In this document: in pieces, positions 12,701 through 22,050 of the stretch | Layout of the letters: the number at the start of each line of letters is the position of its first letter | How positions within the stretch are numbered: the first letter of the stretch is position 1 | From: Euborellia annulipes | Lineage: Eukaryota; Arthropoda; Insecta; Dermaptera; Anisolabididae | NCBI GenBank assembly: GCA_023213315.1 | Contig: JAKCPI010016871.1 | Span: 1 to 64,000, forward strand | Length of the DNA: 64,000 nucleotides | Direction: 5' to 3' | Made by a program: the position numbers and the translations under genes | The notes under the pieces: generated by a model | What the model saw: only the letters and a program-made list of their open reading frames with translations | Databases searched by the model: none | Told to the model about the DNA's origin: nothing

Positions 12701-15700
12701 TCCGTTCATTTGTTTTAGCTTTTCTTACTTCTTACTCCTTCGAGTTCGTTCGGGATTTTTCGTTTAAATTCGGGTGGCGCTCAAACAAAATTGACATTTC
12801 CCATTGAATTATTCATTTCATTGTTTTTTTTTTAATGTTTATACGTTGCTTTTTTGGTGTTTTTGTTTAGTTTTTTATTAAAATGCATAGAAGTAACTAT
12901 TTTTTAACTCTCAAAGATGATATAAGGTATCAATATGTCCAAAAAAACAAACAAACAAATTATTGATAATAAACACAACCTGAATAACTCTCTCTGAAAG
13001 GTTCTTAATTATTGTACCAAGGATCGCGGGTTCGCATCACGTCCCAGGCGACAAAATTTATTTCAATTGAAATGGATACTAATCAATTTGTTGTCGATTC
13101 ATTATAGCAAATGAAAGTGGCGTTGTTAAAATCTAAATTTCGAGATAAAACCCTACTTTGTTTAATCATTCCTTCGATTACTGAGGCTAATTTAACGAAG
13201 AATCGCTAGATTAATTAAGACAGGAGTTAGCAGCCCGGAACGTGAATACAATATTTCCTCTTCAAGAAAATTTAACACAGCTAGAATGAGAAGATGGTTG
13301 CCTACCATTGTCGTTTTTCTCAATGGAGACTTGAACATGTGCAAGAAACAGCAAACAGATGGAGAGATAAGTAGCAAATGATTCGGCCCCTCTAAAGATC
13401 GAACAGAGATGTTGTGGAAAGAGCCAACTTCGTTTTTCTAAATGGGCAAGAGTGACTAACTCCATCGGGCAGAGTACTAACGATGATAAAAGATCCACCA
13501 ATGAGAGACAGAGGCACACTCCTGTAACACAAGAAATTCAATTTCAATTCAAAATCAAAGGCACAAGATATTTCTATTTTAAGAGTTCTAATAAATAATT
13601 AGTTAGAAACTAGCCTCGCCGCCTGACTTCGATGTACAGCGGACAACTCGTTTTAGACAATTAATAACATTACAATATTATCATTGTATTTGTTAAAATA
13701 ATGCTGTATTATTTGCAAATAAAGAAATTATATACAGTATATATACCACGTTGTGGTTACTCTGAAGAGTAACTTTCATGGGAATGATACTGAGGTGGGT
13801 TCCCGATCCCATCCTCAGGATTATACAGGGTGTCCCAGGTGTCATGCACCCCATTGTTGGGATCGAAAGAGAAAAATATTAATATTAATATTAAGTAGCA
13901 ATTTTTAAATAAAAAAAAAAAAAAAAATCACAGCAATGAAACCGAGGCACGAGCTCTTTTTTTTTATTTTTCAATATTTAAGGAATTTTTTGAATTATAA
14001 AAAAACAAAGGAATGATAATAATAACAATAATAATAATTATTATTATTATTATAAAATTATTAATTAACCAAAACAATTTACGTGAAGCTTCTCTGTCAT
14101 TTATCTACTACTATCCCACTTATTTTCTATTCTTCTGTAGCTCGCTCCTGATTGGTCACTTTTATTAATTAATTACTAATTAACTACTTAATCAAAAAAT
14201 TCCAAACATGGATTTTTGGGCTCAGAATATTTTTCTCTTTCGATCCCAACAATGGGGTGCGTGACATCTGGGACACCCGGTATATATATATTAATCTGGT
14301 GTGACAAGCATAGAAAACAACTTTCTTTTACCGAAGGTGCTACCAGTCACACCATATTTTTTTTTATTATTTTCTTAAAAACAAAATTTTTTTTTTTTTT
14401 ATTATTTTATTTAAAAAAAATTAGGTGTTAGCTGTGTCTTCTACACAGCCGGTGGCTTTTTAACGTGACAACGTCTTTTGCTTGATTTCAAAAAAAAAAA
14501 TTTTTCTCTTACCTATATTTAAATATAAAGAGAGAAAGTATTGTTTTTATATTTTTTTACTAGTAGTTTGTTTTCATAAATAAACATGTTCAAACATTTT
14601 CATTGAAACAATATATGACAGGTGTGGCCAAACTTTTATCCATTAAGGGCGACATATGGTTAAAAAATGAGGTTTTTCGAAAAAAAATTAATTTTGGAGT
14701 TAAGTACTCTGGATTTTTTTATTTATTCTATTAGAGGTTATCTTTCTGCACTAAATGACATCTCATTTAGTCTGATCTGATTAGCCGTTCGGAATCTACA
14801 GGGGTTTAAAATTTCGAAAAACGAAATCCCGCCGAGCGCTCTCATGCGGAAAAATGACCTCATATCAAAAAAAAAGAAAAAAAGCCCTGGGGGTATTGAA
14901 CCACTCTTTCTAAAACTATATTTAGATTTAATGTAGCTTTTATGGTCAAGTAGCTAGGCGTTGCACGAGTAGGGCTATTTTTCGATATTTTTTTGCCTAA
15001 AAAATGAGGTTTTTCGAGAAAAAAACCAATTTTGGAGTTAATTACTCGGGATTCTTTTATTTATTCTATTAGAGGTTATCTTTCTGCACCAAATGACATC
15101 TCATTTAGTCTGATCTGATTAGCCGTTCGGAATCTACAGGGGTTTAAAATTTCGAAAAACGAAATCCCGCCGAGTGCTCTCATGCGGTAAAATGACGTCA
15201 TATCAAAAAAATGAAAAAATAACCTCTGGGCATTGGACCACTCTTTCTAAAACTATATTTAGATTTAATGTAGCTTTTATGGTCAAGTAGCTATGCGTTG
15301 CACAAGTAGGGCTATTTTTCGATATTTTTTTGCCTAAAAAATGAGGTTTTTCGAGAAAAAACCAATTTTGGAGTTAATTACTCGGGATTTTTTTATTTAT
15401 TCTATTATAGGTTTTCTTTCTGCACCAAATGACATCTCATTTGGTCTGATCTGAATAGTCGTTCGGAATCTACAGGGGTTTAAACTTTCAAATTAGAATT
15501 TACCGCAGCGCGGTAAAATAAAATGATAGGAAAAAAAATAAATGGTGAAATCTTTAGCTGAAAACTCATTCTTTCTAACCGTATATTTCCCATAATTATA
15601 CCTCTTAAGACAGAGGAGTTATTCAAGCCAATAAACTTTTTCGTGCAAGCCCCTCTAACATGCCACTATAGACACATGATTTGTAAGACGTTGTCACGTC

Positions 15701-16589
15701 AAAATATGGTGTCCAAATGGCTTAAATAAAATCATCCGACTGCCTGGGGTCCGAACCTCGATATTCAAGGCAGGCGCACTACCAACTACGCCAAGCTCGG
15801 GGCATATTAGAATTTAAACGTAATAAAATTTATAAACAAAATATATTTTGTTACCATTTCTCCTATCTTTCCTATAAAATACAAGAGTAAACTGAGCTTC
15901 AAACAATTTTGAGAGTAAAATGAGAATATACATTTTAAAGAGCATCTAAAAAAAAATAACTGATTTTTTAATTTTAATCAAAATCGTCGGAGCGAATTTT
16001 GAGAAAATCGAAATATTTTTAAATAAATCCAATACTCATTAACATTTATATATGTAACCCTGGTCGTACACGAGGACATTTTTTAAGCAATTTCTGGCGA
16101 CATTTCTTGCTCCATAAAAATGGCTTGAAAAATGGCCTGAATTTCTAGCTTGAAAAAAAACCTGTCATACACGAGGACATTTTTATGGAGCCAGAAATGT
16201 CGCCAGAAATTTCTTAAAAAATGTCCTCGTGTACGACCAGGGTAAGAGAAAGTAAATAGTTTTGTGAAATATAAAATAGTAATAAACATACTAAGAAATG
16301 TAACGAAGTGTTGATTCGCCTCTGTCTTCTTAAACCTCATCACACAGATAACAAGTGTGAGATTCGCTAGACATCCAACAACCATCAGGCCAATAAGCAC
16401 GGACACAAAACTCCATAACAACACGGGCGAATTGGACGTCGATGACGACAACAACGACAACAACAGCATTGACTGTAAACACAGAGAGAGGGAGGGTGTC
16501 TATTAATTATACCACAAGAGAGTTGACTCACTCACCGTTGTCTCATTGTCAGTCCAATTGCCATCATGATGATGATGATGATGATCCAT
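3450..16589 (-). CDS. Class A (rhodopsin-like) G protein-coupled receptor gene, six exons, complete
   Basis: Exons on the minus strand: 16589-16536, 16472-16292, 13521-13306, 11864-11691, 7275-7176 and 3714-3450. All junctions have GT donors and AG acceptors and all phases agree (0,1,1,1,2), giving 990 bp and 329 residues. Visible features: two N-glycosylation sequons (NWT, NET) in a short His-rich N terminus; TM1 with N55; TM2 with D88; Cys118 at the start of TM3 and Cys186 in loop 2, a likely disulfide; TM4 with W161; TM5 with P207; TM6 and TM7; a Cys-rich C-tail that could be palmitoylated. In this family such a protein is a plasma-membrane receptor signalling through G proteins. Odd: no DRY after TM3, no CWxP in TM6, and the NPxxY site reads RPFCV. 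The ligand cannot be named. The introns are filled with mobile elements. Confidence 0.85.
4160..4376. repeat. Inverted-repeat element with tRNA-like arms
   Basis: The left arm (ataagcgaaaaatgtaggta, ccgcagggagtcgcaccacg) is repeated inverted at about 4285-4372. The minus strand contains a B-box-like GGTGCGACTCCC and an A-box-like TGGTCCAGTAGG, so the arm may derive from a tRNA or a tRNA SINE. It lies in the last GPCR intron. Confidence 0.5.
4440..4815. mobile_element. hAT-type MITE relic (CAGTGGCGTACCGAGG end)
   Basis: The left end CAGTGGCGTACCGAGG is the same as that of the complete element at 38912-39521. The interior carries the same ttttggttccg and gtctctaaaaaa motifs. The right end is not clear. 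Confidence 0.5.
5020..5068 (-). ncRNA. Hammerhead-ribozyme-like motif, intact core
   Basis: Minus-strand twin of 5282-5330, with identical sequence: 8-bp stem I, CTGATGA, GGTCG/CGACC stem II, GAA, ACGT, C. Confidence 0.65.
5282..5330 (+). ncRNA. Hammerhead-ribozyme-like motif, intact core with 8-bp stem I
   Basis: Reading 5' to 3': TATTTGCC (stem I), CTGATGA, one extra A, GGTCG tgattgg CGACC (stem II), GAA, ACGT, C (cleavage position), GGCAAATA (perfect complement of stem I). ACGT is self-complementary, so stem III could form between two copies. An extra base after A9 is tolerated in a known viroid hammerhead. Activity is inferred only. Confidence 0.65.
5438..6318. other. Intronic sequence without recognised features
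   Basis: AT-rich, with poly-T runs and CT-rich blocks (about 5970-6060). No exon with matching splice sites and phase was found. Confidence 0.3.
6327..6624. mobile_element. MITE with ends CAAAGGCGGATCC / GTATCCGCCCTTG
   Basis: Same family as 10220-10478, here without a clear target duplication. The interior has poly-G/C runs and a fragment of the tctggtgtgac hairpin. Confidence 0.55.
7176..7275 (-). CDS. GPCR exon 5 (end of TM5, loop 3)
   Basis: 32 codons reading FILYGTVVAAYRRF and then a polar Ser/Thr/Asp-rich third intracellular loop. The acceptor is ATTTCCAG. The donor GTTGGC is weak, but its phase 2 is exactly what the next exon needs. Confidence 0.8.
7325..7960 (-). mobile_element. Helentron-like non-autonomous element (copy 2)
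   Basis: Near full length: ggtgtgac hairpin, ttaccatggcaaccatttct, body, CA-repeat microsatellite at about 7788-7812, gacatcgaattttgaatg, terminal gagagaaagt. It lies tail to tail with copy 3. Confidence 0.6.
8000..8632 (+). mobile_element. Helentron-like non-autonomous element (copy 3)
   Basis: It begins ctttctcttacctctatata, has a GTCT microsatellite (gtctgtctgtctgtctgtct) at about 8131-8152 and ends in the ctggtatgaaaagcacag...gaccag palindrome. Confidence 0.6.
8632..8700. repeat. Perfect short palindrome
   Basis: Arms gcagattagaggaat and the inverted attcctctaatctgc are separated by about 18 bases and abut the end of Helentron-like copy 3. Confidence 0.6.
8701..10211. other. Intron sequence, mostly featureless
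   Basis: AT-rich. The only recognisable pieces are a Helentron-like hairpin fragment at about 9450-9535 and a G-rich tract at 9690-9720. No exon seen. Confidence 0.3.
10220..10478. mobile_element. hAT-type MITE, 259 bp, TSD CCTTGCGC
   Basis: The ends are CAAGGGCGGATACAAGG and the inverted CCTCTGGATACGCACTTG. Perfect 8-bp duplications CCTTGCGC lie at 10212-10219 and 10479-10486. The interior resembles 6327-6624 in reverse. Confidence 0.8.
10598..10830. mobile_element. Head-to-head palindromic element with decayed hammerhead core, 233 bp
   Basis: A 14-bp duplication TTAAAAATATTTAA flanks it (10584-10597, 10831-10844). Inverted arms of about 87 bp (attaatgagatgaagaggat) meet near 10725-10738. 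Both arms keep GGCCGAAACGTTCC. The CTGANGA box is altered (CTGATCA on the right arm), so neither arm has an intact ribozyme core. Confidence 0.6.
10845..11690. other. Intron sequence with short TTAACG-rich repeats
   Basis: No exon seen. Many copies of short motifs such as gttaac and aacgtt, a poly-C run at 10857-10868 and a poly-A run near 11071-11094 suggest an old degenerate repeat. Confidence 0.3.
11691..11864 (-). CDS. GPCR exon 4 (TM4, loop 2, TM5)
   Basis: 57 complete codons without a stop. TM4 contains LLLVWSAIS with W161; loop 2 has Cys186 (PVCTLVDG); TM5 starts with FRFLPL including P207. The acceptor is TTTTAAG and the donor GTAATT, phase 1. Both flanking phases match their neighbours. 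Confidence 0.8.
11865..12296. other. GPCR intron sequence
   Basis: Intron between GPCR exons 4 and 3 (minus-strand order 3 then 4). No element recognised. Confidence 0.3.
12297..12960. repeat. CCGTTC-rich dispersed repeat (copy 1)
   Basis: It begins agaggtgggcattccgttcg and is built of degenerate units such as cggtgaacggccggtcttcc. An AT-rich tail holds aaaatgcatagaagtaacta. A shorter copy lies at 22051-22440. Open frames across it are composition artefacts. Confidence 0.6.
13306..13521 (-). CDS. GPCR exon 3 (TM2, loop 1, TM3)
   Basis: Residues 79-150. TM2 contains LSLVDLLSSLV with D88. Extracellular loop 1 has a Trp (W111) and TM3 starts at Cys118. The segment after TM3 reads HVQVSIEKND, so the DRY motif is missing. 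The acceptor is TTACAG and the donor GTAGGC, phase 1. Confidence 0.85.
13826..14280. mobile_element. MITE with long inverted ends, TA target (Tc1/mariner-like)
   Basis: The left end CAGGGTGTCCCAGGTGTCAT and the inverted right end CCGGGTGTCCCAGATGTCAC extend as about 55-bp arms through ttgttgggatcgaaagagaa. TA flanks both ends. The interior has an ATT/AAT palindrome (14018-14060) but no coding. It lies in a GPCR intron. Confidence 0.6.
14458..15704. mobile_element. Element with TTAACGTGACAACGTC ends, copy 1
   Basis: The left TTTTTAACGTGACAACGTCT and the inverted right AGACGTTGTCACGTCAAAA are terminal inverted repeats. Related copies are at 44768-46687 and 62292-63333, with a truncated one at 29016-29119. 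The superfamily is not recognised and there is no ORF. Confidence 0.6.
14661..15497 (+). repeat. 337-bp tandem repeat, about 2.5 copies
   Basis: Units start with taaaaaatgaggtttttcga at 14661, 14998 and 15335, a period of exactly 337. Each contains tctgatctgattagccgttc and atttagatttaatgtagctt. In the related elements near 45.5 and 62.5 kb the unit is single. Confidence 0.85.
15706..15805 (-). mobile_element. tRNA-derived SINE head fragment
   Basis: The minus strand shows the Pol III box region, a variant ggttcggaccc and the gatgattttatttaagcca body. The 3' half is missing. Confidence 0.65.
15826..16054 (-). mobile_element. Helentron-like fragment
   Basis: It contains ttaccatttctcctatcttt, tacaagagtaaactgag and tgagaaaatcgaaat, as in the full copies. 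It is cut by the palindromic MITE at 16058. Confidence 0.55.
16058..16242. mobile_element. Palindromic Harbinger-like MITE, 185 bp, TSD TAA
   Basis: The ends are CCCTGGTCGTACACGAGGAC and its inverse, with arms of about 50 bp and TAA on both sides (16055-16057, 16243-16245). The 3-bp TWA target suits PIF/Harbinger. It lies inside a Helentron-like copy in a GPCR intron. Confidence 0.65.
16292..16472 (-). CDS. GPCR exon 2 (TM1)
   Basis: Residues 19-78 plus one base. A hydrophobic helix (about 36-63) carries GCLANLTLV, with N55 as the TM1 landmark, followed by a basic first intracellular loop (RFKKTEANQ). The donor is GTATGT, phase 1. Confidence 0.85.
16536..16589 (-). CDS. GPCR exon 1 (start codon, extracellular N terminus)
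   Basis: The exon encodes 18 residues beginning Met-Asp, a run of six His, then DGNWTDNETT with two N-glycosylation sequons. The donor GTGAGT follows in phase 0. The downstream intron is only 63 bp and ends TTTACAG. This start was chosen because it adds a sensible extracellular N terminus in frame; the alternative is Met20 in exon 2. Confidence 0.75.
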
Positions 16590-16912
16590 TAAGAGAGACA
16601 GAGAGAGAGAGAGAGATAGTGATCCAGATGTCAGTCTCAAGACGACTGCTGAATGAACCAACGAAACTAACAACATGATTTCATCTCTCCCCCCACTCTC
16701 TGGACCATTTCCATATGAATACGGGTCCCAAAGGACTTTCCTTCATGCTAATTAAATTGGCCAGAAATAAAATTAAAGTATAGATGAGGCTATGGTTCAT
16801 TTAACTATTAAATATGAGATTTTTGATGCTGGCTGGCTGGCTACGGGACTTTAACAAAAATTCACATTCCCCTATTTATCTATAGATATAAATAAAAGAG
16901 CAATAAATTTAA
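16590..16912 (-). promoter_or_regulatory. Presumed 5' region of the GPCR gene
   Basis: Immediately upstream of the GPCR start on the minus strand lie a CT/GA microsatellite (about 16597-16618) and CT-rich sequence. No TATA box or initiator can be called by eye. Confidence 0.3.
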
Positions 16913-17020
16913 TAAAAATCTGGTGTGTACTGTGCTTGTCACACCAGATTTTTTGTGTCGTCATATATTTAGTTTCCGACAGTACGGTACATTCGATTTT
17001 CAAGATGTAAATTTTTTTTT
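16913..17020 (-). mobile_element. Helentron-like hairpin fragment
   Basis: It contains atctggtgtgtactgtgctt and gtcacaccagattttttgtg, then tttagtttccgacagtacgg. It stops where the SINE poly-T begins. Confidence 0.5.
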
Positions 17021-18340
17021 TTTTAACATCCACACTTTTTTCTCATTCACAGTCACACTCACACACACATTCACACAGTCTTTTCGGCAACTGAGGCCAT
17101 TTAAGACTTTTAGGGCCGGTTGCTTCATCCTGGGTGAGTTTGTTAGCCCCGGGCTAAATGGCTTTTTTTTGTAATGCAGAAACCCTCTTCCGGGGGAACA
17201 AATCATGTTCTGTTTGTGAAGTTTGCAACTCCATTAAGGCATCTTATAAAAATTATTTTAAAAAAAATTGATATTATCACCCATAATTTAAATAAATAAT
17301 TATTATTAATATACATTTAAATATAAGAATTTAATTTTTTTTTGCTAAAATTTGAAAATTTTCAAAAAAATAAACAAGATTTATTAATGTTCACATAACA
17401 ATTAGTCAATTGTTCCAATCTTCACAACTATTTTGACAAATTACCAGCTGTGTGGCTCAAATAAAGATAATTTCAAAAAGAAATATATCTTTTATTTTCA
17501 CCTGACAAGAAGTAATATCAACTGAAAATATTTATATAAATATTTAATATCAATATTATATCAATTTGCATTCAATTTGAAAACAAATAGTTTTATTAAC
17601 AAGACATGTGCAATGCCTTAGATGAAGTTAGAATATTCAACCCCTTGCAATATCCCTGGATATACGAATATAATCCTGATTGACATAAAATGAATAATAA
17701 CAAAAAAAACGGTAGATTCCATATTATATTTATATTATTTTTATATTTATATTGGTGAAGTTAGGTTCATAATACATGTTCGTACGTGTCAACCCAGGGC
17801 TAAATCTTAGCCCGGACTTTGGGCCTGGGCTAACTTTAGCCCGGACCTTGGCTCCAATTTCCCATATATCTATATGAAATTACTCAAAAGTGAGGTTAAC
17901 TCAGGGCTAAATATGGCGACGAGATCTGATGCAAGCGGGCCCTAGCCTATAACATATTTTATAAAATATACAACATTTCATCATTTTATTGATAAAATAA
18001 GTAGAATATAAGGTAAAATAGCAAATATATGTACTTCTAGAATACTTCTTTTAGCAATAAAATGATGAAATATCGTATATTTTACTATAAAAATAAAACT
18101 GAAGTGGGTTTCTGCACTAAAAAAAAAGTCGGGGCTAATAAGCTCACCCAGGATGAAGCAACCGGCCCTTAGACGATAACCGTTGAAGTAATATATATAT
18201 TGGTGGTTCAGGCATTTCTATTTAAGCCATCTGGTATCCAAATGGCTTAAATAAAATCATCGGACTGTCTGGGTCTGAACCTGCGACGTTTGGTATAGGA
18301 GGTCGGCACTCTACCTACTACGCCAAACTCGGGGGCCTGT
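17021..18340 (-). mobile_element. tRNA-derived SINE split by a Harbinger-like element
   Basis: The SINE pieces are 17021-17112 (poly-A side, ctcattcacagtcacactc) and 18169-18340 (body and tRNA head, caaacctcg-type boxes). They join cleanly when 17113-18168 and one TTA copy are removed. Confidence 0.75.
17113..18168. mobile_element. Harbinger-like DNA transposon derivative, 1056 bp, TSD TTA
   Basis: The left end GGGCCGGTTGCTTCATCCTG and the inverted right end match over about 38 bp with two differences, and subterminal similarity continues to about 70 bp. TTA flanks both sides (17110-17112, 18169-18171). No transposase ORF, so it is non-autonomous. The 3-bp TTA target is typical of PIF/Harbinger. 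Confidence 0.75.
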
Positions 18341-18341
18341 A

Positions 18342-18776
18342 AAATTTATAAGTATGGGAAAATATTTATATTTTGTTACCATGGCAACCATTTCTCCCAT
18401 CTTTTCTATAGAATACAAGAGTAAAGTAGTCTTCAGAAGATTTCAATGAAAAAATGAGTATATACATTTTATTGAGAATCTAAAAAATAATTGATTTTTG
18501 AATTTAAAAAAAATCGTTGGAGCAAATTTAGAGAAAATCGAAAAAAACTGAAAAAGTGCATCAGTAAAGTACTAGTACTCTTTGGTCGATTTTGGTCAAA
18601 AGCTTCGTGTCAGGTCCCATGGGGGTGCCTAACTTAAATATAAAATTTCAACCTCCTAGCTCTTTTCGTTCTTGAGATATTTTGTTCACAGACAGACCAT
18701 GTCGCGAAAACCACTTTTTTGGTTCCAGGTGACCTCAAAACGTGTATTTCCATCAATATTTCGACATCGAATTGAT
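18342..18776 (-). mobile_element. Helentron-like element (partial)
   Basis: It runs from taaaatttataagtatggga through ttaccatggcaaccatttct to agaccatgtcgcgaaaacca and gacatcgaatt. The outer hairpins are missing. Confidence 0.6.
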
Positions 18777-19369
18777 TTGACGGGTCCCGGGGCTACATAA
18801 TAATACGCCCCCCCCCTTAAAGTTTTTTTTAGTATGTAGAAGGCTATTGTGACACAATTTTTTACACAGTTTTTGACAACATTTTTGAGTTATGCATACA
18901 TAGCTTACAATATTTATTTTTGAAAAAATTTTTAAATAAATTTTTTCAAAATTTCCTAAACATAGGGTTACCATAATTTATCCGGACTACCGGAGTCAGG
19001 GGGGATGTAAATTTTTTTTGAAAATTTGACACTGAAATCAGCGTTTTTAAGCTATGATTTTTTTTTTAAATTAAAACTTTAGATCCGGAAAAAATTTCAA
19101 GAAAATGATTTTTTTATTGAAATTTTAAGGGTCCGGCCCCCTCAAGAAAAAATTTCCAAAAAAATGATTTTTTTTTAATTGAAATTTTAAGATTTGAGCT
19201 TAAAGGGCCCGGGCCCCATCAGGAAAAAAATTTCAAGAAAATGATTTTTTTATTGAAATTTTTACCATGAAAATTATTTTTTATTAGAATTTTTAGGACG
19301 TAAAGGGCCCGAACCCCGGGGATAGAGCTCCTCCTGCCCCCCCTCCCCCTGTCGGCGGCCCTGCACTTC
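18777..19369. other. Low-complexity repeat, no gene
   Basis: Repeated short blocks (aaaatttcaagaaaatgatt, attgaaattttaagg, ggcccgggccccatc) suggest a decayed tandem or MITE interior. Confidence 0.3.
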
Positions 19370-19765
19370 CTCAAGGGGTGAAAATAAGCTTTTGTACAAA
19401 ATCGGCCAAAAAGTACTAGTACTTTACTGAAGTACTTTTTTCAGTTTTTTTTTTATTTTCTCAAAATTCGCTGCATGAATTTTGATTAAAATTCAAAAAT
19501 CACCTATTTTTTAGATGCTCTTTAAAAAGTATATCAATGAAATTTTTCGTGAAAATCGTTTGAAGTACACTTTACTGATGTGAAAGCATTCGTAGCACCA
19601 TCTATGAGTCGGGTGGTCAAGTTTGGAACTTAAGTGCTAAGAGCAACTAAATACATCTCGACACAAAAAATCTGGTGTGGCCAGCACGCTGCACAACTTT
19701 CTCTTATCGAAGGGTAAGTGAAAGTTGTGTGCTGTTCGACCAGTCACTCCAGATTTTTTTTTAAA
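19370..19765 (+). mobile_element. Helentron-like element (partial)
   Basis: It starts at the gtgaaaataagcttttgtac block and keeps tactagtactttactgaag. It ends in the ctggtgtggccagcacg...cgaccagtcactccag palindrome. Confidence 0.55.
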
Positions 19766-20250
19766 TTTTTCAGGCATTTTTGCATTATTATCCGGAGATT
19801 ATTGTTAATTTCATTTTTGATTGAATTTTTTTTTTTTTATCGGTTTGTGCTTTTTAGACAACTTATAATTAATTGATTCATAGAAGCAATGAATAATTAA
19901 TTGAAAAAGAGTCTGCATTATAGAAGAAAAAGGGTCTGGAACGAGTTAAGAAAGAAAAAATATATAATTTATTCAAACGAGACAGAAAGGAAGGGATCTG
20001 ATTACAATTGACATCTGTGACTCTCATAGCTGAGGGGGAATTTCCTTCTCAGAAATTAATATCAATTCTGACTGACATTCATAATAATTTCCCAATATTA
20101 ATTAGCACACATGATCCTTCCATCTTTATTCTTTCTTTTATAAGAATCTATTTAGGTGAATGAAAATTTTAATAATAAATAAAAGATGATTACCGAGTAG
20201 TAAAAAAACGCAAAGTGATGTTTAATTACCGCCTGTGCATAGGCGCCGGA
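19766..20250. other. No feature seen
   Basis: AT-rich unique-looking sequence without a convincing ORF or element boundary. Confidence 0.25.
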
Positions 20251-20612
20251 TTCAGTTTTTTTCGATTTTCTCAAAATTCGCTCCAACGATTTTTTTTAAA
20301 ATTCATATATCAACTATTTTTTAGTTGCTCTTTAAAATGTATATTCTCATTTTGTGATTGAAATCTTCTGAAGACCACTTTACTCTTGTACTCCATAGAA
20401 AAGATAGGAAATGGTTGCCATGGTAACAAAATATAAATATTTTCCCATACTTATAAATTTTACATCTTGAAAATCGAATGAACCGTACGGTCGGAAACTA
20501 AATACATGTCGACACAAAAAATCTGGTGTGACAAGCACAGTACACAACTTTCGATTACCGAAGGTAAGAGAAAGTTGTGTGCTGTGCGCCAGTCACACCA
20601 GATTTTTACTTT
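20251..20612 (+). mobile_element. Helentron-like element (3' half)
   Basis: From tttttcgattttctcaaaat through ccatggtaacaaaatataaa to the complete terminal palindrome ending gtcacaccagattttt. Confidence 0.6.
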
Positions 20613-20768
20613 TGAAAAATAAAATCTAAATTAAAAAAAATTAAAAGAGTAAGAAATTCATTTTTTTTCCAAATTTTTGATAAAATCACTAGCAAATTTT
20701 TCCAAAAGAAAGAAGAATCTTAATTTTAATCTCTTAAATAGCCTAAGTTGCCGAGAAAACTGTGTGAA

Positions 20769-20905
20769 TGAGAAAAAAATCTGGTGTGACTGGCGCACAG
20801 CACACAACTTTCTCTTACCCTTCGGTAAGAGAAAGTTGCGCACTGTGCTGGTCACACCAGATTTTTTGTGTCGAGATATATTTAGTTTCCGATAGCACCT
20901 TAGTT
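20769..20905 (-). mobile_element. Helentron-like terminal hairpin fragment
   Basis: A near-perfect palindrome (ctggtgtgactggcgcacag...) followed by gtgtcgagatatatttagtt. Confidence 0.55.
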
Positions 20906-21317
20906 TCAAACTTGCATTTTAAATGTTGACTGCTTCAAATAAACTATGGTTATTTTTCAAAATTTTAATCTCATATTTGGACATTTTATACACAATATAG
21001 AATCGTAAATAAATACAAAATTTCATAAGAATTGGAAAAAAAAATTTTAAATGCCTAAAAAGTTCTAAAGGGGACCCCCTTTTGAATCGAAATTAACATA
21101 CAAATCCCTATAGGAAATTAACATTGTTCCTATGCGAAGATAAGGTGGAAAGGGAATTTAATAAAAAGAGTAGAGAGAGACGATAATGTTTGCAAGTGAG
21201 AGAGAGACATATATGTTTTCTTTGAAACAATTAAAGACACAAATAAATTTAAAAAAAAAATGGGAATTTAAATAATAATTGATTTTTAATCTAATAAAAA
21301 GAAAAAGATTTAAATTC

Positions 21318-21815
21318 CGTTACCATGGCAACCATTTCTACTTTCCTATGAAGAACAAGAGTAAAGTGGTCTTCAGAAGATTTCAACGGCAAAATGAGAA
21401 TATACATTTTAAAGAGCATCTAAAAAATAGTTGATTTATGAATTTTAAAAAAAAATCCTTGGAGGGAATTTTGAGAAAATCGAAAAAAACTGAAAAAGTA
21501 CATCAGTAAAGTACTAGTACTTTTTGGCCGATTTTGTTCAAAAGCTTATTTTGAGATTCTTCAAAGGTACCTAAGTTAAATATAAAATTTCAATCCGCTA
21601 GCTCAACTCCTTCATGCTAAAAAAATCGTTACACACACACAGACACACAGCACACACACACACACACACACAGACCAATTTGCGGGACCCACTTTTTTGG
21701 ACTCAGGGGACCTCAAAACATGTATATCCATCAAAATCTGGACATCGAATTTTTGACATGATCGCAATACTTTCTCTCTCTATATATTTCATATATAGGC
21801 TAAGAGAAAGTAAAA
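21318..21815 (-). mobile_element. Helentron-like element (5' part plus microsatellite)
   Basis: It contains ttaccatggcaaccatttct, tagtactttttggccgattt, a CA microsatellite at about 21633-21672 and the terminal hairpin aggctaagagaaagtaaaaa. Confidence 0.6.
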
Positions 21816-22050
21816 AGTGTAAGTGTTAAAAAAAAAAAAAAAAAACAGTGACCCCCCCAAATGTAAGGCTAGGACCACCCTTGGGTTTATTTGTAACAAT
21901 TACAACGCTTCGGCCATTCATTCTGTGGTCTAAAAGTTTAAATTTTTGCAAACAAACCAAAGCCAAACCCAAATCAGTCTTTTATTAAGTTTAATTTAGT
22001 TCTGTCAATCATTTGCCACCTGGCATTTTTCAAAATTTGTTTTTAATAGA

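Noticed and set aside
12353..12807. Overlapping ORFs on both strands in the CCGTTC-rich block
   Set aside because: Low-complexity repeat. Several frames stay open because of composition, and the second copy at 22 kb does not preserve any frame.
16083..16290. Continuation of the GPCR TM1 reading frame to the MITE at 16.08 kb
   Set aside because: The donor GTATGT at 16291 fits the phase of the next exon; beyond it the frame reads Helentron-like and MITE sequence.
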